In this document: one piece after another, positions 1 through 8,367 of the stretch
Layout of the letters: the number at the start of each line of letters is the position of its first letter
Position numbering within the stretch: the first letter of the stretch is position 1
Made by a program: the position numbers and the translations under genes
The notes under the pieces: generated by a model
Told to the model about the DNA's origin: nothing
The model's input: only the letters and a program-made list of their open reading frames with translations
Databases searched by the model: none
Source of the DNA: JAIBBD01 sp041390685
GTDB taxonomy: Bacteria > Chloroflexota > Dehalococcoidia > UBA2979
Reading direction: 5' to 3'
NCBI GenBank assembly: GCA_041390685.1
Contig: JAWKPL010000001.1
Span: forward strand, 2,542,001 to 2,606,000
DNA: 64,000 nucleotides

Positions 1-318
1 ACCCGCGTCGAGGCGGACTCCGCCGACGCGCTGCGCGCGCTCGGCGACCGCCTCCGCGAGCGCCTCGGCAGCGCGGTAGTGGCGCTCGGGGCAGTGATCG
101 GCGACCGACCGTCGTTCCTCGCCCTGGTGACGGACGACCAGGTCGCGCGTGGGCTGCGTGCCGACGACCTGGTGAAGGCCGCCGCAAACGTGGCCGGTGG
201 CGGAGGAGGAGGGCGTCCGCAGCTCGCCCAGGCGGGCGGCAGGGACGCCGGCAAGCTCGACGAGGCACTCTATGCCGCGCGGCTCGCCGCCCTCGAGAAG
301 CTGGACTCGGCGACATAA
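1..318 (+). CDS. alaS: Alanyl-tRNA synthetase, C-terminal end (partial)
   Basis: The reading frame is open from the first base of the window to TAA at 316-318, so only about the last 105 residues are present. The tail has the glycine-rich stretch GGGGGGRPQLAQAGG followed by GKLDEAL, which is the characteristic end of the DHHA1 domain that closes AlaRS. The enzyme charges tRNA-Ala and the C-terminal region helps bind tRNA and support editing. The gene is followed 7 bp later by ruvX, a pairing common in bacteria (alaS-ruvX-mltG). The catalytic and editing domains lie outside the window. Confidence 0.93.
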   Translation, partial: TRVEADSADALRALGDRLRERLGSAVVALGAVIGDRPSFLALVTDDQVARGLRADDLVKAAANVAGGGGGGRPQLAQAGGRDAGKLDEALYAARLAALEKLDSAT

Positions 319-325
319 CGACACC

Positions 326-724
326 GTGCGCTGGCTAGGGGTCGACCCCGGCGCCGTCCGCGTCGGCATCGCCGTCTGCGACGAGGAGGAGCGGCTTGCC
401 GTTCCCCTCGAGGTGGTCCCGGCCTCTGCCGCAGTCCCTGCCGTCCGCAGCCACGCGGCCCGCAATGACGTCGGCGGCGTCGTCGTCGGGCTGCCGCTCT
501 CCCTCGATGGGCACGAGGGTCCCGCAGCCGCTGCCGCGCGCCGCCTCGGGGAGCGCGTTCGGCGCGTACTCCGTCTCCCCGTAGAATACGAGGACGAGCG
601 GTTCACCTCGGTGGCCGCGGGCGATCCCGGGCGCGGGGGCAGGCCACGGGACGACATCGCCGCGGCGATCATGCTCCAGCAGTTCATTGACCGGAGAAGG
701 CGCGATGCCGGGCTCGCTCCGTAA
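326..724 (+). CDS. ruvX: Holliday junction resolvase-like protein RuvX (YqgF)
   Basis: A 132-residue protein, close to the usual 130-150. It opens with RWLGVDPGAVRVGIAV, the RNase H-fold motif with its first catalytic Asp, and continues with VVGLPLSLDGHEG and the region YEDERFTS typical of YqgF. Family members act as nucleases in 16S/23S pre-rRNA end maturation or as putative resolvases. The GTG at 326 is chosen because the conserved first strand begins two residues after it; a longer frame upstream would overlap alaS. Its 3' end overlaps the start of mltG by 20 bases. Confidence 0.9.
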   Translation: MRWLGVDPGAVRVGIAVCDEEERLAVPLEVVPASAAVPAVRSHAARNDVGGVVVGLPLSLDGHEGPAAAAARRLGERVRRVLRLPVEYEDERFTSVAAGDPGRGGRPRDDIAAAIMLQQFIDRRRRDAGLAP

Positions 725-1784
725 TCCGCTCGTCCTGCTCGCCGCGTCCCTCGCGTACGCGCTTGTCGTCGCGTTCATCGTGCTCTCCGTCCTGCGCGGG
801 TCGCCGGATGCCGTCGCGGGCGAACTCGAGGGCATTCCGCCCGAAGTGAGCTTCGGGACCGGGCAGCCCGTGACCTTTGAGGTGGAAGCGGGCGTCTCCG
901 GCAGCCAGATCGCAGCCGCCCTCGAGGAGGCCCGCGTCATTTCCGACCGCCACCGCTTCGAGGCGCTCGCGAAGCTGACCGGCGGTAGCGCCGACCTCAA
1001 GGCCGGGTGCTACGTCTTCGCGGAGCGCACGCCGTCCGCCGAGGTCATCGTGCGGCTGCGCGAGGGCATCACCTCGCTCCGCTCACTCGCCGTCCCCGAA
1101 GGACGCCGTGTCGAGGAGATCGGCGCGTCCCTCGAGCGCGCGGGCATTACCACCGCCGAGGCATGGCGGGTCGCGATCGAGGAGGCCCCTCGCGACATCC
1201 TGCCCGAGATTCCGCCGGGCGACTCGCTGAACGGCTATCTCTTCCCCGCGACCTACCCGGTCGAGTGCCAGGCCGACGCGCCGCAGATGGTGCGCGCCAT
1301 GCTCGAGGCATTCGCCGCTCAGGTGACGCCCGAGTTGGTCGAAGAGGCGAAGCAGCGGGGGCTCTCGCTCCACGAGGTCGTCACGCTCGCGTCTATCGTC
1401 GAGCGCGAGGCCGCCGTGCGCTCCGAGCAGCCCGTTATCGCCTCGGTGTTCCTGAACCGCGTCGCCGAGGGTATGCCGCTGCAGGCCGACCCCACCGTGC
1501 AGTACGCCATCGCCTCAACGAGCCCTCCCGAGGGAGACGGCGTCTGGTGGAAGACCGGGCTGACCGAGGACGACCTGCAATTCGACTCTCCGTACAACAC
1601 GTACCTGAATCGGGGACTGCCCCCGGGCCCGATCGCAAACCCCGGCATCGATGCCATTCTCGCGGTGATCCGGCCGGCGGACACGGAGTACTTGTACTTC
1701 GTCGCCACAGGGGACGGTTCGCACGCCTTCGCGACGACGCTCGCGGAGCACAACGCGAACGTGGAACGCTACCTCTTGCCATGA
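705..1784 (+). CDS. mltG: Endolytic murein transglycosylase MltG (YceG-like)
   Basis: A 359-residue inner-membrane protein that cleaves nascent glycan strands and so sets peptidoglycan chain length. One N-terminal transmembrane helix lies at about residues 8-30. The YceG domain shows GYLFPATY, the catalytic-Glu segment SIVERE (Glu at about 233), then ADPTVQYA and YNTYLNRGLPPGPIANPG, all hallmarks of the family. ATG 705 is preferred over the upstream in-frame start at 687 because GGAGAAGG lies just before it. The stop overlaps aroE as ATGA. Confidence 0.93.
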   Translation: MPGSLRNPLVLLAASLAYALVVAFIVLSVLRGSPDAVAGELEGIPPEVSFGTGQPVTFEVEAGVSGSQIAAALEEARVISDRHRFEALAKLTGGSADLKAGCYVFAERTPSAEVIVRLREGITSLRSLAVPEGRRVEEIGASLERAGITTAEAWRVAIEEAPRDILPEIPPGDSLNGYLFPATYPVECQADAPQMVRAMLEAFAAQVTPELVEEAKQRGLSLHEVVTLASIVEREAAVRSEQPVIASVFLNRVAEGMPLQADPTVQYAIASTSPPEGDGVWWKTGLTEDDLQFDSPYNTYLNRGLPPGPIANPGIDAILAVIRPADTEYLYFVATGDGSHAFATTLAEHNANVERYLLP

Positions 1785-2632
1785 CGCAGCACATCGCGCT
1801 CCTCGGGCACCCTGTCGCCCATTCGATCTCGCCGCGCTTTCAGCAGGCCGCGCTCGACGCCCTCGGCATCGACGCCCGGTACGAGGCATGGGATGTGCCG
1901 CCCGCTGACCTCGCCATCGCCCTCGAGCGCCTGCGCTCCGCAGACTGGCTGGGCGCCAACGTCACCGTGCCGCACAAGGAAGCCGTTGTTCGCCTGGTCG
2001 ACCGCCTCGACCCGATCGCCGAGCGTGTGGGCGCGGTCAACACCGTGGTCCGCCGCGACGGCCGGCTGCATGCCACCAACACCGATGTCACGGGCATCCT
2101 CGCGGCCCTCGAGGATGTGCCGCTGCGGGACGCGCAGGTGGTGCTGCTCGGCGCCGGAGGCGCGGCTCGCGCGGTCGTCGTCGCGATGCACCAGGCCGGC
2201 GTCGCCCGGCTCACGATCGCCAATCGCACGCTCAACCGCGCGCGCGCCCTCGCGGCGCTCGCGCCCGGCGTCGAGGTCACCGCGTGTCCGCTCGACGCGA
2301 CCGACCGCGATCTCGAGGCGTCCGTGATAGCCGCCGGCGTGGTCATCCAGTCGACCTCCGTCGGGATGCTGCATGGCCCGGACGTGGCCTCGATCCCGAT
2401 CCCCCCGGCCTGGTTCCGCTCCGGCCAGACTGCGTTCGATCTCGTCTACAACCCGGAACGCACCCCCTTCCTGCGCGCCGCGGAGGCGGCCGGCGCCCGC
2501 CCCCTCGGCGGACTCGCCATGCTCGTCCATCAGGGTGCCGAGGCGTTCCGTCTCTGGACCGCCGCCGAGCCTCCGCTCGAGGTCATGTTCGCCGCCGCTC
2601 GGGCCGCGATGGCGGAGCGGGCCACGACGTGA
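1781..2632 (+). CDS. aroE: Shikimate dehydrogenase
   Basis: NADP-dependent reduction of 3-dehydroshikimate to shikimate. The 283-residue protein begins with LLGHPVAHSISPRFQQ, the shikimate-binding SxS motif; catalytic Lys is in VTVPHK (about residue 66) with the Asp of NTDVTG (about 102). The nucleotide-binding loop is GAGGAAR (about 124-130). The end PLGGLAMLVHQGAEAFRLW is also diagnostic. ATG 1781 overlaps the mltG stop and the gene overlaps the next by 4 bases, giving one tightly coupled transcription unit with aroC and aroKB downstream. Confidence 0.94.
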   Translation: MTQHIALLGHPVAHSISPRFQQAALDALGIDARYEAWDVPPADLAIALERLRSADWLGANVTVPHKEAVVRLVDRLDPIAERVGAVNTVVRRDGRLHATNTDVTGILAALEDVPLRDAQVVLLGAGGAARAVVVAMHQAGVARLTIANRTLNRARALAALAPGVEVTACPLDATDRDLEASVIAAGVVIQSTSVGMLHGPDVASIPIPPAWFRSGQTAFDLVYNPERTPFLRAAEAAGARPLGGLAMLVHQGAEAFRLWTAAEPPLEVMFAAARAAMAERATT

Positions 2633-3291
2633 GCTTCATCGCCGTCGGCGTCCTGATCTTCCTCGTCCTGGGCCTCGTGTTGGGCTTCATCATCATCCAG
2701 TCCGCCTTCTCGCACCGTCACTGGCGCAGGGTGATCGCACAGGGCGATCAGCCGACGCTGCTCGCCGCCGTCGAGGAGGCACTCGAGACGTTTCGCGGCA
2801 TGCGCGCGCCGCGCGGCACGCCCCCCGCGGACTGGCGCGGGCTCCAGTCCGCCGCCCTCGTGGCCGCGGACCGTGACCGCGCGCGCGTCTCCCTGATCGT
2901 CGAGCCGGACGTGCGGGTGATCGGCACCGAGCGCCGAGAGGTCGGACCGGCCGAGAGCGTCGCCCGTCGCGTCGCAGTCCGCATGGTGGAACGCCTCCTC
3001 TATGAGATCCCGCTCGCCCGCTTTCAGGCCGTGCAGGTAGACGTGTACACCGAGTACCGTAGCCCGCAGGGCCAGATCGCCACGGAATGCCTGCTCACCA
3101 CGCAGGTTTCGCGGCTCATGGCCAATGAGTCGGACTGGGATGAGCTCGAGGTCGCCGCGATCCTCGCCGACTGGCGAACCCGCGAGCGCGAGTCGGGCCA
3201 GCGTCTGGACCCCGAGGAGGGTGCTTTGATCGCGCCGATGCCATCGACGAACGGGCAGGGCGGCCTGCCCCCGGAGGACGTCAGCCTGTGA
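2629..3291 (+). CDS. Unknown single-pass membrane protein in the aro operon
   Basis: I do not recognise this 220-residue protein. Residues 3-24 form one strongly hydrophobic helix (FIAVGVLIFLVLGLVLGFII); the rest is a soluble, charged domain with no cysteine cluster or obvious catalytic motif. GTG 2629 overlaps the aroE stop (GTGA) and its own stop overlaps the aroC start (GTGA), so it is translationally coupled between two shikimate enzymes. That placement is conserved-operon-like, but the sequence gives no function. Confidence 0.75.
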   Translation: MSFIAVGVLIFLVLGLVLGFIIIQSAFSHRHWRRVIAQGDQPTLLAAVEEALETFRGMRAPRGTPPADWRGLQSAALVAADRDRARVSLIVEPDVRVIGTERREVGPAESVARRVAVRMVERLLYEIPLARFQAVQVDVYTEYRSPQGQIATECLLTTQVSRLMANESDWDELEVAAILADWRTRERESGQRLDPEEGALIAPMPSTNGQGGLPPEDVSL

Positions 3292-4478
3292 GCGTGTTTC
3301 GATTCCTCACCGCCGGGGAGTCCCATGGCAAAGGCCTCACCTCGATCGTCGAGGGCATCCCCGCCGGCCTCCCGCTGACCGAAGACCAGATCGCCTCGGA
3401 CCTCGCCCGGCGTCAGGGCGGCTACGGCCGCGGTCGCCGCCAGCAGATCGAGAAGGACCGCGCCGAGATTACCGCCGGCGTCCGCCATGGCCTGACCACC
3501 GGCGCGCCCATCGCCATGTGGGTCGTGAATGCGGACCACCAGAACGCCAACTGGCAGGTGCGCATGGCTGTCGGCCCCGTGGATGAGGACGTCGAGCGCG
3601 TGACGTTGCTCCGTCCCGGCCACGCAGACCTCGCCGGCACCCAGAAGTACGGATTCGACGACGTCCGCCCCATCCTCGAGCGCTCGAGCGCCCGCGAGAC
3701 GACCCAGCGCGTCGCCGTCGGCGCCATCGCACGCGCCCTCCTCGCCGAAATCGGTATGGAAGTCCACTCGCACGTCCTCGAGGTGGGCGACGTCGCGGCG
3801 CGCGTCCCGGACCGCATCGACTGGGCCGCCGTCGAAGCATCGCCCGTGCGCGTCGCCGATGCCGCCGCCGAACCGAGGATGATCGCCGCCATCGACGCGG
3901 CGAAGGAGAACCTCGATAGCCTGGGCGGCGTCTTCGAGGTGCGCGCGAGCGGAGTACCCATCGGCCTCGGCAGCCACGTGCAGTGGGACCGCCGCCTCGA
4001 CGCGCGCATCGCCCAGGCGATGCTCTCCATCAACGCCGTCAAAGGCGTCGAGATCGGCGATGCCTTCGCCAACGCCCGCAAGCCCGGCTCCGAGGTGCAG
4101 GACCTCATCCTGGCCGCCGATGCCTGGGAACGCCGCCCCTGGGAGCACGCCACCAACCGCGCGGGCGGCCTCGAGGGCGGCATGTCGAACGGCGAAGAGA
4201 TCGTCGTCCGTGCCGCGCTCAAGCCGATCTCGACGATCCCCCGCCGTCTTCCCTCCACCGACCTCCTGACGGGTGCTGAGGCGACTGCTTTCTACGAGCG
4301 CGCCGACGCCTGCGTCGTGCCCGCGGCTGGCGTCATCGGTGAGGCGATGCTCGCCATCGTCCTCGCCGAAGCCGCGCTGGAGAAGTTCGGCGGCGACCAC
4401 GTCCAGGAGTTCCGCCGCAACTGCGCCTCGTACCTCGCCACTGTCGGTCCCCGCGAACGGAAGGCCTCACTGCCATGA
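3288..4478 (+). CDS. aroC: Chorismate synthase
   Basis: Converts EPSP to chorismate using reduced FMN. The 396-residue protein starts FLTAGESHGKGL, with the conserved GESHG signature, followed by GYGRGRRQQIEKD and later RPGHADLAG, SSARETTQRVAVGA and GGLEGGMSNGE, covering all family signatures. The GTG start overlaps the upstream stop by 4 bases and its TGA overlaps the aroKB ATG by 4 bases. Length and motifs indicate an intact enzyme. Confidence 0.95.
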   Translation: MSVFRFLTAGESHGKGLTSIVEGIPAGLPLTEDQIASDLARRQGGYGRGRRQQIEKDRAEITAGVRHGLTTGAPIAMWVVNADHQNANWQVRMAVGPVDEDVERVTLLRPGHADLAGTQKYGFDDVRPILERSSARETTQRVAVGAIARALLAEIGMEVHSHVLEVGDVAARVPDRIDWAAVEASPVRVADAAAEPRMIAAIDAAKENLDSLGGVFEVRASGVPIGLGSHVQWDRRLDARIAQAMLSINAVKGVEIGDAFANARKPGSEVQDLILAADAWERRPWEHATNRAGGLEGGMSNGEEIVVRAALKPISTIPRRLPSTDLLTGAEATAFYERADACVVPAAGVIGEAMLAIVLAEAALEKFGGDHVQEFRRNCASYLATVGPRERKASLP

Positions 4479-6175
4479 CGAGCGCCCCGGCCGAACCTTG
4501 CCGCCAGATCGTCCTCGTCGGGCTCTCCGGCGTCGGCAAGTCGACGATCGCCGAGATCCTCGCGCGCCGCCTCGGCTGGCCGCTCCTCGATACCGATGAC
4601 CTGGTGAGAGACCGCCACGGCAGCTCCGCCGCCGAGCTCATCACCTCGAAGGGCGAGCCCGCCTTCCGTGAGATGGAGCGTGCCGTCGTGCACGAGGCGG
4701 CGCAGCGCACGCCCGCCGTCATCGCGACCGGCGGCGGTGCGTTCCAGCTCCCGGCCTCACGGCGCGTCCTCGGTGAGCGGGGCTTCATCTGCTACCTCGA
4801 CGCCACCCCCGGCGAGATCGCCCGTCGCCTCCAGTCCAGCCCCGAGGCCAGCGACCGCCCCCTCCTCGCGGGCGAGGACGTCGAGGCGCGCCTGCAGGAA
4901 CTCGATGCCGAGCGCCGCCAGGCCTACAGCCACGCCGACCTCTGGGTGCCAGTCCAGGGCCTCGATGCGGAAGCCGCGGCCGCCCGCATCCTCCACACGT
5001 GGGCCACCGAGTCCGACCGCCTCCGCGCGACGCCGCTCCGCCTCGACCGCCTCGGCGCGCCACGCCCCTCGGCTGTCCCCGAGGCGCTCGTCGACACCGG
5101 TCAGGACCGCTATCCGATCTGGATCGGCCCGGGACAGCTCGGCCGGCTCCCCGAACGCCTGCGCCTGCTCGGTCTCAGCGGCCGCGTCTTCCTCGTCTCC
5201 GACGCTAACGTCATCGAGGCGCACGGCATGCGCATCGCCCAGGCCCTCGACGGTGCGGGCATCCCGGGAGCCTCCTACATCGTCCCCGCGGGCGAAGCGT
5301 CGAAGACGCTCCGCGTCGCCGACGAACTGTACCGCTGGCTTGCCAGCCAGCGCGCCGAACGTCGCGATGTCGTACTCGCCCTCGGCGGCGGCGTCGTCGG
5401 CGATCTCGCTGGGTACGTGGCCGCCACCTACCTTCGCGGGATGCCTCTCATCCAGGCTCCAACCTCAACGCTCGCGATGAACGACGCGGCGATCGGCGGC
5501 AAGGTCGCGGTCGACCTGCCCGCCGGCAAGAACCTCGTCGGCGCCTTCCACCAGCCACATGCCGTCATCGCCGACACCGACACCCTCCGCACCCTGCCGA
5601 GGCGTTCCTACACCGAGGGCTTCGGCGAGGTGATCAAACACGCGCTCATCCTGGACCCCATGCTCCTGCGCGACCTCGAGCGTCACGCCGGGTCGCTCGC
5701 CGCGGGTAGCCCCGAGCCCGAGGTCCTCGCGAGCGTCTTCACGCGCTCCGCGCGTCTGAAGGCCCTCGTCGTCTCGGCCGATCCGATGGAGCGCGGACTG
5801 CGCGCCATCCTCAACTACGGCCACACGATCGCCCACGGCATCGAGGCCGCGACCGGCTACGGCGGCGATTACCTCCACGGCGAAGCCGTCGCGGTCGGCA
5901 TGATGGGAGCCGCGCGCATCGCCGTCCGCATGGGCCTGCTCGACGAGGAGATCCTCGCCCGTCAGGGAGATGTCCTCCGTGCCTTCGGTCTGCCGCTGAC
6001 GGCTCCTGGCGTCTCCGCCAGCGCCGTCCTCGAAGCGATGCGCATGGACAAGAAGGTCGTTGCCGGGAAGCTCCGCTTCGTTCTGCTCGAAGACATCGGC
6101 CGTCCGGTCATCCGCGACGATGTCCCGGAGGATCTCGTAGGCGAGGTGGTGCGCGCGTTGGTCGCAAGCTCGTGA
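4475..6175 (+). CDS. aroKB: Fused shikimate kinase / 3-dehydroquinate synthase
   Basis: A single 566-residue frame carries two consecutive shikimate-pathway enzymes. Residues 1-175 are shikimate kinase: P-loop GLSGVGKST (about 16-24), the Asp pair LLDTDD and ATGGGAF (about 84-90). From about residue 205 to the end is 3-dehydroquinate synthase: EASKTL, LGGGVVGDLAGYVAATYLRG, TSTLAMNDAAIGGK, then metal ligands in EGFGEVIKHALI, LNYGHTIAHGIE and HGEAVAVGM. No stop or frameshift lies at the junction (about 5040-5090). The two activities are not adjacent pathway steps, so co-expression rather than simple channelling is likely. Confidence 0.94.
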   Translation: MTSAPAEPCRQIVLVGLSGVGKSTIAEILARRLGWPLLDTDDLVRDRHGSSAAELITSKGEPAFREMERAVVHEAAQRTPAVIATGGGAFQLPASRRVLGERGFICYLDATPGEIARRLQSSPEASDRPLLAGEDVEARLQELDAERRQAYSHADLWVPVQGLDAEAAAARILHTWATESDRLRATPLRLDRLGAPRPSAVPEALVDTGQDRYPIWIGPGQLGRLPERLRLLGLSGRVFLVSDANVIEAHGMRIAQALDGAGIPGASYIVPAGEASKTLRVADELYRWLASQRAERRDVVLALGGGVVGDLAGYVAATYLRGMPLIQAPTSTLAMNDAAIGGKVAVDLPAGKNLVGAFHQPHAVIADTDTLRTLPRRSYTEGFGEVIKHALILDPMLLRDLERHAGSLAAGSPEPEVLASVFTRSARLKALVVSADPMERGLRAILNYGHTIAHGIEAATGYGGDYLHGEAVAVGMMGAARIAVRMGLLDEEILARQGDVLRAFGLPLTAPGVSASAVLEAMRMDKKVVAGKLRFVLLEDIGRPVIRDDVPEDLVGEVVRALVASS

Positions 6176-6194
6176 CAGTCGCGGGGACCCGTCG

Positions 6195-6488
6195 GTGACG
6201 GCGTACCGTCGGCGCCGGCGCATCGTCGCCAAGGCCACCGGCCGCGTGCAGGGCGTCGGCTACCGCGCCTTCTGCGCCCACGAGGCGACGCGGCTGCTGA
6301 TCGAGGGCTACGCGAAGAACCTCCCGGACGGCCGCACCGTCGAGGTCGTTGCCGAGGCGGACGAGCCCACGCTCCGCACCTTCGTCGAGCGTCTGCGCGA
6401 AGGCCCGTCGATGGCCCATGTCGCTGGCGTCACGTTCCGCTGGGAAGAATCCACAGGCGAGTTCGTCGGCTTCGAAGCGGTCATCTGA
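6195..6488 (+). CDS. acyP: Acylphosphatase
   Basis: A 97-residue protein of the usual size. It has the acylphosphatase signature GRVQGVGYRAF with catalytic Arg, and the following GYAKNLPDGRTVEVVAEA, where the catalytic Asn falls in KNLPDG. It hydrolyses carboxyl-phosphate bonds of small acyl phosphates. GTG at 6195 is the likely start, 19 bp after aroKB. The following about 100 bp up to the next gene contains no recognised element. Confidence 0.9.
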   Translation: MTAYRRRRRIVAKATGRVQGVGYRAFCAHEATRLLIEGYAKNLPDGRTVEVVAEADEPTLRTFVERLREGPSMAHVAGVTFRWEESTGEFVGFEAVI

Positions 6489-6592
6489 GGCTCGCTGCGC
6501 CCCGATCGCTGACCCGGTTAGTCAGTCGCTGTGGTAGGCTCCCCTTCGCGCCATTCGCCGTCGCACCTGCATCAAGTTCGAAGGGGGATCGA

Positions 6593-7843
6593 ATGCTCGT
6601 CCAACGTGCCCGCCGGCTGCTGCTCCTGACTCCGCTGCTCGCACTCGTCCTCGGACTCGCTGCTGCCTGTTCCGACGACGGCAGCGATGACGAGTTGCCG
6701 CTCACGATCGGCGCGCTGGTCCCCCTCACCGGCTCGCTCGCCTCGTACGGTGCAGCCAGCCAGGCCGCCCTCAAGCTCGCCGCCGAGACCATCAACAGCG
6801 GCTCGGGCTCCGAGGTCAACCTCCTCATCGAGGACACCGAGACCGACCCGCAGACCGCCCTCGCGAAGCTCGAATCCCTCCATGGACGTGGTGCGAAGGT
6901 CGTCATCGGCCCCTTCGCGAGTTCCGAGGTGAACGCCGTGAAGAAGTTCGCGGACGACAACGGCATCGTCCTCGTCAGCCCCCTGAGCACCGCGCGCTCC
7001 CTCGCCGTCCCGGACGACAACGTCTTCCGCTTCACGCCCGATGACGACAAGGAGGGCCACGCCGCCGCCGCGCTCGCCTGGGCGGACGGTATCCGCACCA
7101 TCATCGCCGTCAGCCGCAACGACGAGGGCAATCTCGGTCTGCAGACCGCGATGAAGGCCTCCTTCGAGAAGCTCGGCGGGAAGGTCGTGACGGGCGTGAC
7201 CTATCCCGCATCCGAGACCGAGTTCTCGGACGAGATGCGTTCCGTCGCGCAGGCGCTCTCCGGCGCGAACGGGACCGGCGGGACGGTCGGCATCTACCTC
7301 ACCGCCTTTGCAGAGGTCACAGGCGTCTTCAATGCCGCGAACACGATTCCCGCCCTGCAGACCGTGAAGTGGTACGGCAGCGACAGCGTCGCGCTGAGCG
7401 CTGACCTCGTCGCCGACGAGACCGCGGCGGCCTTCGCCATGGCGGCCTACTACCCGAACCCGATCCTCGGCCTCGACGAGGCCGATGAGGCTCGGTGGAG
7501 CCCCATCCAGCAGCAACTCGCATCGACCCTCGGGCGCCAGCCCGACAGCTTCGCCCTCGCCGCGTACGACGCGCTGATGGTCGCCCGCGAGGCACTGACC
7601 GACGCTGGCGGCGATGATGCCGCCATCGACGACATCAAGCGCGAGTTCGTCTCCGTGGCCAACGAGCACGAGGGCCTGACCGGCCCGACGAAGCTGAACG
7701 CCGCGGGCGACCGCGACATCGCTATCTACGACTTCTGGGCCGTCTGCCGCGAGGACGGGGAGTACTTCTGGTACCGCGCCGCGACGCACGTGGCGGAAGG
7801 CGAGGGGAGCATCAGCCGCCCCGAGAAGTGCGAGGCGTCGTAG
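6593..7843 (+). CDS. Branched-chain amino-acid-type ABC transporter substrate-binding lipoprotein
   Basis: A 416-residue extracytoplasmic binding protein of the periplasmic-binding-protein fold I family (Leu/Ile/Val-binding-like). The signal peptide spans residues 1-26 and ends in a lipobox, LAAAC, so Cys is probably lipidated. The mature part begins LTIGALVPLTGSLASYG and includes VVIGPFASSEV and DNGIVLVSPLSTA, as expected for LivJ-type proteins. An AAGGGGGAT ribosome site precedes ATG 6593. No permease or ATPase genes are adjacent, so the partner transporter must lie elsewhere; the ligand cannot be told from sequence. Confidence 0.87.
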   Translation: MLVQRARRLLLLTPLLALVLGLAAACSDDGSDDELPLTIGALVPLTGSLASYGAASQAALKLAAETINSGSGSEVNLLIEDTETDPQTALAKLESLHGRGAKVVIGPFASSEVNAVKKFADDNGIVLVSPLSTARSLAVPDDNVFRFTPDDDKEGHAAAALAWADGIRTIIAVSRNDEGNLGLQTAMKASFEKLGGKVVTGVTYPASETEFSDEMRSVAQALSGANGTGGTVGIYLTAFAEVTGVFNAANTIPALQTVKWYGSDSVALSADLVADETAAAFAMAAYYPNPILGLDEADEARWSPIQQQLASTLGRQPDSFALAAYDALMVAREALTDAGGDDAAIDDIKREFVSVANEHEGLTGPTKLNAAGDRDIAIYDFWAVCREDGEYFWYRAATHVAEGEGSISRPEKCEAS

Positions 7844-7853
7844 CCCGCTCGCC

Positions 7854-8357
7854 CTACCGGCCGCGCAGACGGTCGATGAACCCCCGCCGGCGGCTCGTCG
7901 GCGGGGGTTCGCTGTTCCCTGCATCCAGCACGCGCGCCTCGATGAGATCCGCGAGCCCGCCCGTCTCACCTGGGCCGAATACCGCGAAGTCCCCGAGCAG
8001 GCGAGCCGACGAGACGACCGCCAGGAGATCCTCTCGCGGCGTGGCCGGCATCCCGCCGCCTCCCCCCGATATCTCGACGGTCGGGAGGCCGGGGCCGCTG
8101 AACCCCTCGGCGATCAGCAGGTCCAGGTTCGGGTCGAGCGCGCGCACGAACGAAGGCAATTCGCCCGCCTCGAACGCTCGCGCCACCGTCACGCGCCCGC
8201 CGTTCGGAAGCGTCGCCACCGTCGTCGAGGCATCGCGCAGCACCGCCGAGGCGACACGCCTGCCTCGCTGCCGAAACGCCTCGGTCAGCGACACGGTCAG
8301 CAACGATTTCCCGGAGGCGGGCGGCCCAACGATGCAGACCAGCGCCGGCCCGCTCAC
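7854..8357 (-). CDS. mobB: Molybdopterin-guanine dinucleotide biosynthesis protein B (MobB-like)
   Basis: About 167 residues with a P-loop GPPASGKSLL near the N terminus and DLLIAEGFSGPGLPTVEI, resembling the LLVEGFK-type segment of MobB GTPases that assist MobA in attaching GMP to molybdopterin. The gene begins inside the last codons of moeA on the same strand. Two GTG starts are possible: 8357 (chosen, immediately before the beta strand leading to the P-loop) and 8387. The C terminus has a basic tail RRRGFIDRLRGR. The Mo-enzyme operon at 54.5-58.3 kb would be a client of this pathway. Confidence 0.78.
   Translation of the reverse strand: MSGPALVCIVGPPASGKSLLTVSLTEAFRQRGRRVASAVLRDASTTVATLPNGGRVTVARAFEAGELPSFVRALDPNLDLLIAEGFSGPGLPTVEISGGGGGMPATPREDLLAVVSSARLLGDFAVFGPGETGGLADLIEARVLDAGNSEPPPTSRRRGFIDRLRGR
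7878..7910. terminator. 12-bp inverted repeat in the 3' end of mobB
   Basis: Perfect 12-bp arms GAACCCCCGCCG (7878-7889) and CGGCGGGGGTTC (7899-7910) with a 9-nt loop lie between the converging binding-protein and mobB genes, inside the last codons of mobB. No long T-run follows on either strand, so it could be a weak bidirectional terminator or just a stable coding hairpin. Confidence 0.45.
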
Positions 8358-8367
8358 GACGGTCCGG

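Noticed and set aside
7878..7910. Riboswitch or molybdenum-cofactor RNA motif near mobB
   Set aside because: It is a simple hairpin inside coding sequence at the 3' end of the gene, not in a leader, so it was kept only as a weak terminator candidate.
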